From an uncultured Eubacteriales bacterium (lineage in GTDB: Bacteria > Bacillota > Clostridia > Oscillospirales > Acutalibacteraceae): DNA of 64,000 nt. The translations under genes and the position numbers were made by a program. The DNA is taken from positions 1 to 64,000 of the forward strand of contig CAJUDG010000005.1 in NCBI GenBank assembly GCA_910584745.1. The letters run 5' to 3'. Below the pieces are notes generated by a model. It did not search any database, was not told the origin of the DNA, and saw nothing but the letters and a program-made list of their open reading frames with translations. Shown one piece after another: positions 9,033 through 17,025 of the stretch (positions are counted from its first letter, which is position 1; each line of letters starts with the position of its first letter).

Positions 9033-10121
9033 ATGAAAAAATGGAAGGTTGCGCTTATCGGCTGCGGTTCCATTGCGGACAACACCTATCTGCCCAGGAT
9101 CAAGGACATTCCCGAGGCGGATATGGTGGCGGTCTGCGACATCATCCCGGAGAGGGCAAAAAGTTACTCCGAAAAGTTCGGGGTGCCCGCCTGGTACACC
9201 AGCATCGACGAGCTGCTGGAAAAGTGTGATTTTGAGATCCTGATGAACACCACATCCATCCCGGCCCACCACGAGATCAACATGAAGGCCATAAAGGCCG
9301 GAAAGCATCTCTATTCCCAGAAGCCGGTGGGCCTTACGGTGGAGGAGGTCACAGAGCAGATCGAGGCGGCAAAGGCGGCGGGGGTCAAGTACACGGCCTC
9401 TCCCATACATATGCTGCGCGACGATATCCGCTTTGCCAAAAAGCTCATCGCCGACGGCTGCATAGGGGAGATAATGAAGGTGCACACCAACGTCTGCCAC
9501 GGCGGGCCGGAGTATTTCCAGTACCGCACCGCCGATCCCACTTGGTTCCACCGTCCGGGCAGCGGCGCCCTCTATGATATGGGCGTCCACGGCCTTACCA
9601 TGACCACCGGCATCCTCGGCCCCGCAAAGGCCGTGGGGTGCATGGCGAAGATCTCAGAGCCCCTGCGCACCGTGCGCTCCGGCAGCTTCGACGGCATGAA
9701 GATCGAGGCCGACCAGCTCTACGACAACTACATCATCACCCTGGATTACGGTGACCGCACCATGGCCGTGGTGGAGTCGGGCTTCTGCCAGAAGGGCAGC
9801 AGGGCTCCCCAGATGGAGATCTTCGGTACCAAGGGCACCATTTCCTTTGTGGAAAACGGCAACTGGATGCCCCTTGACATCTATCTGGACGCGCCCGAGC
9901 GGGGCCTTAGGGGCTGGATGAAGCCCATGGAGTGGGATATCCCCGCCTGTGAGCAGAACTTCTTCCAGTGCATGGTGGTCCAGGACCTGATTCATGCCAT
10001 CGAGGAGGACCGTCCCGTGGGCCTGCCGCCCGAGCACGCAAGGCACGTTGTGGACATCATGTGCACCATCCCCGAGGCCATAGAGACCCGGAGCATAGTG
10101 CCCCTGCACACCACGTTCTAG
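9033..10121 (+). CDS. Gfo/Idh/MocA-family oxidoreductase
   Basis: This 362-residue NAD(P)-dependent dehydrogenase has the Rossmann motif ALIGCGSIAD at residues 7-16. The catalytic lysine is kept in SQKP, and YDMGVHGLTM carries the second active-site histidine. Family members oxidise a ring hydroxyl of a sugar, glycoside or inositol. AGGAGGAAAG precedes ATG 9033. It is the first of four co-directional genes (three oxidoreductases plus one epimerase) between the permeases and the radical enzyme, a mix reminiscent of pathways that pass glycosides through keto-sugar intermediates. Confidence 0.93.
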   Translation: MKKWKVALIGCGSIADNTYLPRIKDIPEADMVAVCDIIPERAKSYSEKFGVPAWYTSIDELLEKCDFEILMNTTSIPAHHEINMKAIKAGKHLYSQKPVGLTVEEVTEQIEAAKAAGVKYTASPIHMLRDDIRFAKKLIADGCIGEIMKVHTNVCHGGPEYFQYRTADPTWFHRPGSGALYDMGVHGLTMTTGILGPAKAVGCMAKISEPLRTVRSGSFDGMKIEADQLYDNYIITLDYGDRTMAVVESGFCQKGSRAPQMEIFGTKGTISFVENGNWMPLDIYLDAPERGLRGWMKPMEWDIPACEQNFFQCMVVQDLIHAIEEDRPVGLPPEHARHVVDIMCTIPEAIETRSIVPLHTTF

Positions 10122-10161
10122 TTAAAAACCGTATTGCAATGGGAAGGAGAGGTATGCTATA

Positions 10162-11283
10162 ATGAAAAAATATCGTATAGGTCTTGTGGGCTTTGCCCAT
10201 ATGCACGTGCTGGACCAGATAAAGCCCTTTTTAGCCATGCCAGAGAGGGTAGAGTGGATCGGCGCGGCGGACATAGAGCCCATGGTGGAGTCCGAGTATT
10301 TCGAGAGCTCCAGCCGCAGCATGAACCTTGAGCTGTGCAAACAGCAGTGCGGCTTTGAGAAGGTCTATGAGGATTATAAACAGCTTCTGGACCAGAAGCC
10401 CGACCTGGTGCTGGTAAACTGCGAGAACGCCTTTCACGGCACAGTGATACCCGAGATACTCATGCGGGGTATCCACGTGGTGGTGGAGAAGCCCCTGGCC
10501 TATTCCACGGCCCACGCCATGGCCATTGAGCGGGCCTCCCGTATAGGCGGGGCCCAGTGCATGATAAACTGGCCCTCCACCTGGCAGGCCAGTATGCGCC
10601 TGGGCCAGAAGCTGGTCAGCGAGGGCGTTATCGGCAAGGTCTACCGCTTCCAGTTCCGCAACCCCGACTCAATGGGCCCCTTCTCCTACGGTCAGGTCAT
10701 GACCGACCGGCAGCTTGGTAAAGAGTGGTGGCATCAGGAGGCCGCGGGCGGCGGCAGTATGCTTGACTACTGCTGCTACGGCACCATACTCTCAAACTGG
10801 TATCTGGGCCAGGAGCCCCAGGGGGTCTACGGACTGAAGGCCAACTTCAACCACAGGTTCGGGGACGCGGAGGACTACGCCTCTCTCATGGTGCGCTATC
10901 CCGAGGCGGTCTCCATTTTGGAGGGCACCTGGAACACCATCAGCAGCGGCTATCCCTCCGGGCCCATCGTCTGGGGCGAGAAGGGCGCGCTTATAGTGGA
11001 GAACGGCGGGGAGCATGGGGCCCTTCCCAATGTGTGCGTGTACCACGACAGGTATTCCACCACACCCAACGAGGTCTACAGCTCCGGCGACTATCCGCTG
11101 CCCGCGGGCCGCGAGGACCTTGCCAAGGAGGTCTTCCACCACCTGGAGACCGGCGAGCCCATCCACTATACCATGGACCTTAAGAACAACCTCTGGTCCG
11201 CCGCCATGCTGGACGCTGGCCTGCGTTCCAGCCGGTCGCTGAAAATGGAGGACGTCAAAAACGCCTGTTGGACCATCGGCTGA
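10162..11283 (+). CDS. Gfo/Idh/MocA-family oxidoreductase
   Basis: This 373-residue protein has a nucleotide-binding N-terminus (RIGLVGFAHMH at 4-14) and an intact EKP motif (VVVEKPLAY). At the place where many relatives have a histidine (DxGxH) it reads DYCCYG, a variation seen in some family branches. ATG 10162 follows GGAAGGAGAGG. It lies 40 bp after the preceding oxidoreductase and is presumably co-transcribed. Substrate is unknown; a sugar or sugar-acid dehydrogenase is the best class-level call. Confidence 0.92.
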   Translation: MKKYRIGLVGFAHMHVLDQIKPFLAMPERVEWIGAADIEPMVESEYFESSSRSMNLELCKQQCGFEKVYEDYKQLLDQKPDLVLVNCENAFHGTVIPEILMRGIHVVVEKPLAYSTAHAMAIERASRIGGAQCMINWPSTWQASMRLGQKLVSEGVIGKVYRFQFRNPDSMGPFSYGQVMTDRQLGKEWWHQEAAGGGSMLDYCCYGTILSNWYLGQEPQGVYGLKANFNHRFGDAEDYASLMVRYPEAVSILEGTWNTISSGYPSGPIVWGEKGALIVENGGEHGALPNVCVYHDRYSTTPNEVYSSGDYPLPAGREDLAKEVFHHLETGEPIHYTMDLKNNLWSAAMLDAGLRSSRSLKMEDVKNACWTIG

Positions 11284-11306
11284 CAGGGAAAATAGGAGGA
11301 GAATAA

Positions 11307-12194
11307 ATGAAACTAGCAAACGTCGCATGGGGCTGGACCCCCATACCCGAGGACATGCCCGAGGGGGATTCCCTTATAAAGATAGCCAGCGAGATCCGTG
11401 CCCTGGGCTTTGAGGGCGTGGACTATCTGGGCACGCCCGAGGCCCTGGACCAGTTCTTTACCAAAGAGGCCGCAAACGCCCTTGGTGAGCACTCCCGCTC
11501 CATAGGCCTCGAGCCCAATGTGTTCGTATTCCAGGAGGCAGGCTGGAACGACCCTGACCCCGCCCGGAACGCGGACTGCCTGGGCCACTTTGAAAAGGCC
11601 GCCGAGACTGCCGTGAATATCGGCTGCAAGATAGTCTCGACCCTGGTGCCCCTGCCCTTCGGGGCCACTGCCTGGCACTTTAACCCTGCCGCCCCGGCCA
11701 TCAAGCAGAGCTACCGTATGCCCGCCGGGTACTGCTATAAGAAGGACTGGGAGACCCTTATGGAGAGCTACCGCAAGTGCCTTGCCATCGCCAAGAAGCA
11801 CGGCCTGCGCATGTCCGTGGAGTGCTTCCCCGGCTCCATAATCTCCACGCCCCATGCCATGTTAAAGCTGCTGGAGGACGTGAACGACCCGGACTTCGGC
11901 ATCCAGCTGGACACGAACCATCTGGTGGCCCAGCACATCGACCCTGAGTGGAGCATCTATGTTCTGGGCGGGGAGCATATCTTCAACGTCCACTGCAAGG
12001 ACTGCGACGCCGTGTCCAGAAGCAATATCCCCGCCGGCTGCGGCATAACGGACTATACCGCCGTCATAGAGGCCCTTAAGAACGTGGGCTATAATGGCAA
12101 CCTGTCCGTAGAGCTGGAGTTCACCGACAATCCCCGCCGCTATAACAGGCAGGCTCTGGACCACCTGAAGCTCTGCCTTGCCGGGGAGTATTGA
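11307..12194 (+). CDS. xylose-isomerase-like TIM-barrel sugar epimerase/isomerase
   Basis: This 295-residue cytosolic protein belongs to the AP-endonuclease-2-like superfamily. The divalent-metal ligands are visible in order: Glu in MSVECFPG, Asp/His in QLDTNHLV, His in NVHCKDCD and Glu in SVELEF. Relatives isomerise or epimerise keto-sugars, often products of Gfo/Idh/MocA dehydrogenases. It sits between two such dehydrogenases with short spacers. The ATG follows AGGAGGAGAA. The exact substrate is not determinable. Confidence 0.92.
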   Translation: MKLANVAWGWTPIPEDMPEGDSLIKIASEIRALGFEGVDYLGTPEALDQFFTKEAANALGEHSRSIGLEPNVFVFQEAGWNDPDPARNADCLGHFEKAAETAVNIGCKIVSTLVPLPFGATAWHFNPAAPAIKQSYRMPAGYCYKKDWETLMESYRKCLAIAKKHGLRMSVECFPGSIISTPHAMLKLLEDVNDPDFGIQLDTNHLVAQHIDPEWSIYVLGGEHIFNVHCKDCDAVSRSNIPAGCGITDYTAVIEALKNVGYNGNLSVELEFTDNPRRYNRQALDHLKLCLAGEY

Positions 12195-12223
12195 GCCATA
12201 ACATAAAGAGGAGAGAGCTGTAT

Positions 12224-13351
12224 ATGAAAACATATAAGGTTGCCATCATCGGCAACGGCATGATCTGCAACGCCGCCCATATCCCGGCCTATAAGGCCAT
12301 GGGGGAGCGGGTGGAGCTGGCCGCTGTGGCGGACATCCGCGAGCAGGCCGCCCGTGAGACCGCACAGCGCCACGGCATACCCAAGTATTACACCGACCCC
12401 CAGAAGATGCTGGAGGAGGTAAAGCCGGATATAATCTCCGTCTGCACCCCCAACGCCTATCACAAGAAGTACACCCTTATGGGCTTTAAGGCCGGCTGCC
12501 ATGTGATCTGCGAGAAGCCGGTGGCCATGAGCCGGGCAGACGCCAGGGAGATGTTCGAGGCGGCCGAGGCCGCGGGGAAACAGCTGTTCGTGATACAGTC
12601 CCTGCGCTTTACCGGCAACTTCAGCGCCGCCGCGGGGCTTGCAAAGGACGGCTGCCTTGGGGATATTTACTACGCCGACCTGAACCTGGTGCGGCGGCGC
12701 GGGGTACCCCGCTGGGGCATGTTCCATATGGCCAGCGAGAACGTTGGCGGGTCCTTCTGCGACCTGGGCGTGCACATGTGCGACTATCTGATGTACATCT
12801 CCGGCAACCCAAAGATGACCGCCGTAAGCGGCAGCGCCGTCACAAAGATAGTGAACAAAGAGGAGAATATCACCTTCTCCAACGCCGAGAGCGGCGCGCC
12901 CACGGGCCTTTTCACCCCCAGAAAGTTCGACATGAAGGAGTTTGACGTGGAGGAGTTCTCCAACGGCTATATCCGTCTGGACAACGGCATGACCGTCACC
13001 TTCAAGATATCCTGGGCACTGAACCAGCCCAACTGCAACACCGTCAGCATCTGCGGCGACAAGGGCGGCCTTACCATAGGCGACGACGGCCTGCGGCTGC
13101 TGACCACCCAGGGGACCTTCCAGACGGACGTCATACCCCGGGTGTTCCCGGACGAGTATTCGGCCCTGTCGGACTTTACCGGCCATATCCACGAGTTCGA
13201 GTACATCCTAAAGGTGCTGGACGGCGACATGACCATGGAGGAGTACCCCATCAAGCGCGAGGAGGTCATGAACGTGGTCTCCATCATCGAGGCCTTCTAC
13301 AAGTCCTCCGAGCTTAAGAGGGAAGTGCGCTTTGAGGAGCTGAGCAAGTAA
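12224..13351 (+). CDS. Gfo/Idh/MocA-family oxidoreductase
   Basis: This 375-residue dehydrogenase starts at ATG 12224, preceded by AGAGGAGAG; an in-frame TTG at 12191 overlapping the previous gene is rejected. It has the Rossmann motif AIIGNGMICN, an intact CEKPVAMS motif and DLGVHMCDYL with the active-site histidine. It is the most canonical member of the set. It closes the run of oxidation/isomerisation genes and is separated from the radical-enzyme pair by a GC-rich hairpin. Confidence 0.93.
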   Translation: MKTYKVAIIGNGMICNAAHIPAYKAMGERVELAAVADIREQAARETAQRHGIPKYYTDPQKMLEEVKPDIISVCTPNAYHKKYTLMGFKAGCHVICEKPVAMSRADAREMFEAAEAAGKQLFVIQSLRFTGNFSAAAGLAKDGCLGDIYYADLNLVRRRGVPRWGMFHMASENVGGSFCDLGVHMCDYLMYISGNPKMTAVSGSAVTKIVNKEENITFSNAESGAPTGLFTPRKFDMKEFDVEEFSNGYIRLDNGMTVTFKISWALNQPNCNTVSICGDKGGLTIGDDGLRLLTTQGTFQTDVIPRVFPDEYSALSDFTGHIHEFEYILKVLDGDMTMEEYPIKREEVMNVVSIIEAFYKSSELKREVRFEELSK

Positions 13352-13365
13352 TTACCGTTGATCCC

Positions 13366-13390
13366 GGTGCGGCGGCTCTTCCGCCGCACC
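13366..13390 (+). promoter_or_regulatory. perfect GC-rich intergenic hairpin
   Basis: GGTGCGGCGG pairs perfectly with CCGCCGCACC around a CTCTT loop, 15 nt after the oxidoreductase stop and 25 nt before the activase ATG. The downstream run GAATCTTTATAAAA is only moderately U-rich. It may be a weak terminator, attenuator or RNA-processing site setting the level of the radical-enzyme genes. Confidence 0.6.
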
Positions 13391-13415
13391 GAATCTTTAT
13401 AAAAGGGGAGAAGTC

Positions 13416-14318
13416 ATGAAAGGCATCATCACAGAAATAGAGAGATTTTCACTGCGGGACGGCCCGGGCATACGCACGACGGTGTTCTTAAAGGGCTGCA
13501 ATATGGCCTGCAAGTGGTGTCATAACCCGGAGACCCTGCAAATAAGGCCCCAGCTGATGGTCTATCCGGAGAAGTGCCTGGGCTGCGGGGCGTGTGTAAG
13601 CGCCTGCCCCTCCGGCGCCAGGGTGATAAAGAACGGGGCGCTCTGCTATGACCGCGCCCTGTGCACAGGCTGCGGGGCCTGCGCCAACAGCTGCTTTACC
13701 GGGGCGCTGGTGCTCTCGGGCATGGAGATGACGGTGGAGCAGGTCATGGAGGAGATACTACAGGACCGGGCCTACTATGAGAACTCCGGCGGCGGCGTTA
13801 CCCTCTCGGGGGGCGAGCTGACCACCCAGCCGGAGTTTGCAAAGGCGCTGCTGGAAGCCATAAAGGCGGAGGGCATACCGACAGCCCTTGAGACCAATAT
13901 GCACGCACCCTGGCACATTTACGAGAGCCTGCTGCCCTTTGTAGACCTTATCATGTTCGATATCAAGATATTTGACGGTGATCTCCATAAGAAATGGACC
14001 GGGGTGGATAATAAGCGTATCCTGAATAACGCCCAGAAAGTGGCGGCGTCCGGCAAGGACTTCCTGGTGCGCACGCCGGTGATCCCCGGGGTCAACGACA
14101 CCCAGGAGGAGATAGGCGATATCGCGGAGTTCGTGGGCAGCCTTGGGGGCGCGCAGTATTACGAGCTGCTGCTCTTTAACCCCCTGGGCGAGAGCAAATA
14201 TCAGGCTTTAGAGGCGGATAACCGCTTCAAAGGGTCCCGGCCATCGCCCGCCGATACCGCCGAAAAGCTGAGACAGACAGCCGAGAAGCGCTCTGGCCTG
14301 CCCGTGAGGGTGGGCTAG
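13416..14318 (+). CDS. glycyl radical enzyme activase (radical SAM)
   Basis: This 300-residue enzyme has the radical-SAM cluster motif Cys28-x3-Cys32-x2-Cys35 (GCNMACKWC). An inserted ferredoxin-like domain with two cysteine sets follows (CLGCGACVSAC and CTGCGACANSC, about residues 48-92), then the SAM-binding SGGELTTQP stretch. It would reduce SAM and abstract a hydrogen from the radical glycine of the partner enzyme. The partner is encoded 38 bp downstream, so the pairing is secure. AAAAGGGGAGAAG precedes the ATG. Activity requires anaerobic conditions. Confidence 0.96.
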   Translation: MKGIITEIERFSLRDGPGIRTTVFLKGCNMACKWCHNPETLQIRPQLMVYPEKCLGCGACVSACPSGARVIKNGALCYDRALCTGCGACANSCFTGALVLSGMEMTVEQVMEEILQDRAYYENSGGGVTLSGGELTTQPEFAKALLEAIKAEGIPTALETNMHAPWHIYESLLPFVDLIMFDIKIFDGDLHKKWTGVDNKRILNNAQKVAASGKDFLVRTPVIPGVNDTQEEIGDIAEFVGSLGGAQYYELLLFNPLGESKYQALEADNRFKGSRPSPADTAEKLRQTAEKRSGLPVRVG

Positions 14319-14356
14319 GTCCGCACGAAGAATTACATAGAGAAAGGATGTGCGAT

Positions 14357-16564
14357 ATGGAAAACAGGCTCAATATTTTCCGGCCGGAGGAGCCAATGGA
14401 CTATAAGCGCCGGATAAAGATACTCAAGGAGCGCAAGATTGAGGAGACCAGGATAAAGTCCAAGATGAAGGTGTACCAGGACGGCGACGATTACGGCAGC
14501 GTCCCGGCCCCGGAGGACTATCAGTTCCGCTGCATACCGAACCACGAGAACGGCTCCTGGTACGGCTATGAGGGCTGGAGCAAAAACTTCCACAAGCTCA
14601 TGAGCGAGCACCCGGTGTATATCGACTCGGTGGACGCCTTCTCCTGCCGGTGGATGTACAGCATGATATGGTTCGATGAGAAGTCCCCGGCAAAGGGGCT
14701 CAACTGGAACCCGGACTACTCCTACGACCATCTGAGGCCCGAGCAGAAGAAATACGGGATAGTGTCCGGCATCGGCGCGGACGCCCACTTCGGCGGCGAC
14801 TATGAGCTGGGGCTCTCCCTGGGCTGGGGCGGGCTGCTCTCAAAGCTTGCGGCCTATAGGGACATGAACCCGGGCCACGACGAGTTCTACGACGCGGAGG
14901 AGCTGGTTATACACGGCGTGCAGAACTGGATACGCCGGGCCATTGACGAGGCGGAGCGCCTGGCCGAAAAAGAGCTTCATCCCGTCCTCAAAGAAAACCT
15001 TCTGCAAATGGCAGAGGTCAACAGAAATATCCTCAGCGGCGCGCCAAAGACCATGCGTGAGGCCTGCCAGTGGGTCTGCTGGTTCAATATGGCCAGCCGC
15101 ACCTATAACCGGGACGGCGCGGGCTTCCAGCTGGACCAGGTGCTGAAGCGGTACTACGACGCGGACTTGGCCGCCGGGCGCATAACCCGGGAGGAGGCTA
15201 TCTTCTACATCGCCTGCCTGCTTCTGAACGACCCACACTACTACCAGATAGGCGGCACGGACGAGAACGGCAACTCCCTTTTGAGCGAGTTCAGCGACAT
15301 GGTGCTTGAGGGCGCTGACATGCTGGATTCCGCCTGCAATATCACCGTGCGTGTGGACAGGAACATAGACCGCGGCTTCCTGCACCGGGCGGTGGACTAC
15401 CTCTTTAAGAACCGCAACGGCTGGCCCCGCTTCTCCGGGGACGAGGCTCTGAACGAGGGCTTCATGCGCCTTGGGTACCCCGAGAGCCTTGCAAGAAAGC
15501 GCATAGCCGTGGGCTGCCACTGGATGAGCCTGCCGGGTATGGAATACTGCCTCAACGACTGCGTCAAGATAAACTGCGCCAAGGTCTTCGAGGTGGCCAT
15601 GGACGAGATGATGGCGGGGGAGGGTCCCTACTCCACCGAAAAGCTCTGGGAGATATATGAGAAACACATGGCCCGGGCGGTGGAGGTCACCGCCGAGGGC
15701 ATAGCCTTCCACCTCAAGTACCAGCAGTACAACGAGCCCGAGCTCATGCTGAACCTCATAAGCCACGGCCCCGTGGAAAAGGGGCTGGACATGACCTGCG
15801 GCGGGGCGATGTACTATAATATGTGCATGGACGGCACGGCCATCGCCACGGTGGCAGACTCCTTCGGAGCCCTCCAGCAGCGCATAGAAAAGGAGTCCCG
15901 GCTGAGTTGGCAGGAACTCTATAAGCACCTGAAGACCGACTTCAAGGAGGATGGCGGCGAGATAGTCCGGCGTATGCTGGCCTCCAGCTCCCGCTACGGC
16001 GGCGGCGACACCATCAGCGACCGCTGGGCCCAGAGGCTTTCGGAGTCCTACTCCGGCCAGGTGCGCGCCATCAGCAAGAGCTACCCGAACTATGAGTTTA
16101 TCCCCGGCTGGTTCAGCTGGTCCAACACCATTGTGCTGGGCAAGCAGGTGGGGGCAACCCCCAACGGCCGCCACGCCTATGAGCCCATAAACCACGGCGC
16201 CAACCCCCATCCGGGCTTCCGCAAGGATGGGGCCCTTACGGCAATGAGCAACTCCATCTGCTCAATACAGCCCGGCTACGGCAACACGGCCCCGGTGCAG
16301 CTGGAGCTGGACCCCGGCATGGGCCGCGGGGAGGAGGCGGTGCAGAAGATCGCCGACTATATCCTGACTCTCTTCCAAAAGGGCGGCACGCTGCTGAACA
16401 TCAATATCATCGACAGCAGGCAGATACTGGAGGCCGACAAGGATCCGGACAAATACCCGGACCTGGTGGTGCGGGTAACCGGATTTACCGCCTACTTCTG
16501 CTCGCTGACACCTGAGTTCCGCAAGCTGGTTGTGGACAGGATACTGGTCCAGGGCGGAGCCTGA
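14357..16564 (+). CDS. glycyl radical enzyme of PFL/dehydratase superfamily, atypical active site
   Basis: This 735-residue enzyme carries the C-terminal radical loop VRVTGFTAYF with Gly709, about 26 residues from the end as usual. APKTMREACQW and the NRDGAGFQLDQVL segment also fit the family. The thiyl-radical cysteine is Cys387 in VGCHWMSLPGMEYCLNDC. Known dehydratases and many lyases have Cys-x-Glu there; this one has Cys-His-Trp, and no double cysteine as in pyruvate formate-lyase. ATG 14357 is preferred over ATG 14348 because AGAAAGG abuts the latter. The operon context points to a carbohydrate-derived substrate. Reaction unknown. Confidence 0.93.
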   Translation: MENRLNIFRPEEPMDYKRRIKILKERKIEETRIKSKMKVYQDGDDYGSVPAPEDYQFRCIPNHENGSWYGYEGWSKNFHKLMSEHPVYIDSVDAFSCRWMYSMIWFDEKSPAKGLNWNPDYSYDHLRPEQKKYGIVSGIGADAHFGGDYELGLSLGWGGLLSKLAAYRDMNPGHDEFYDAEELVIHGVQNWIRRAIDEAERLAEKELHPVLKENLLQMAEVNRNILSGAPKTMREACQWVCWFNMASRTYNRDGAGFQLDQVLKRYYDADLAAGRITREEAIFYIACLLLNDPHYYQIGGTDENGNSLLSEFSDMVLEGADMLDSACNITVRVDRNIDRGFLHRAVDYLFKNRNGWPRFSGDEALNEGFMRLGYPESLARKRIAVGCHWMSLPGMEYCLNDCVKINCAKVFEVAMDEMMAGEGPYSTEKLWEIYEKHMARAVEVTAEGIAFHLKYQQYNEPELMLNLISHGPVEKGLDMTCGGAMYYNMCMDGTAIATVADSFGALQQRIEKESRLSWQELYKHLKTDFKEDGGEIVRRMLASSSRYGGGDTISDRWAQRLSESYSGQVRAISKSYPNYEFIPGWFSWSNTIVLGKQVGATPNGRHAYEPINHGANPHPGFRKDGALTAMSNSICSIQPGYGNTAPVQLELDPGMGRGEEAVQKIADYILTLFQKGGTLLNINIIDSRQILEADKDPDKYPDLVVRVTGFTAYFCSLTPEFRKLVVDRILVQGGA

Positions 16565-17025
16565 TTGGAAATACCGGCCGCCTGCTGGCAGCTTTAGGGC
16601 CTTGTTCCGCCCATAGTTCAGGCTGCCGCCGATCTTGCTTACAGTATAGTAGATGCAGACATACTAACGCTGCCTATCTGCTTAAAGAAATCCTCCATTG
16701 GCCAGAGCCCCAAGTGGATGAACCGAGAATGGCTTTCCAGGAAAGGGCGGCGCCAATAGAACAACATGAGAATGATTTTATGGGAAACGGTGTAGCTGCG
16801 GCTATGCCGTTTCTCTATGATTGGTGAAAAAGTGTTATCTGAGGAAACGGTTTGAGAAAATCATTGGTGCGCTGGACGCAATTTGACGAAAAAGATAGTG
16901 AAAAGGAGCCTTGAATATGCTATAATAGAGAAGCTCAAAACGCAGAGAGGCAAATTCAAATTATCAAACAAATGATACAGCTTTTATCAGCGGGACTGAT
17001 TGTGAATTATTGAGGAGGAGCGACT
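16565..17025 (+). other. 461-bp gap with probable gene debris
   Basis: No intact gene is supported here. One frame stays open for about 58 codons from near 16640, ending with a TGA after a PFLYDW-like tail near 16827. Two shorter open stretches follow (tails DEKDSEKEP and SAGLIVNY). They look like decayed coding sequence rather than a functional gene. The segment grades from GC-rich to AT-rich and probably marks the left edge of the island carrying the restriction endonuclease. Confidence 0.45.
16898..16926 (+). promoter_or_regulatory. putative promoter of the endonuclease gene
   Basis: GTGAAA (16898-16903), a 17-nt spacer and perfect TATAAT (16921-16926) with an extended TGC before it lie about 100 nt before ATG 17026. 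The gene's own GAGGAGGAG ribosome-binding site follows. Confidence 0.5.

Noticed and set aside
14840..16210. A 456-codon minus-strand open frame within the glycyl radical enzyme gene
   Set aside because: The + strand carries the full glycyl radical enzyme with its active-site and radical loops; the antisense frame has no start signal or domain.
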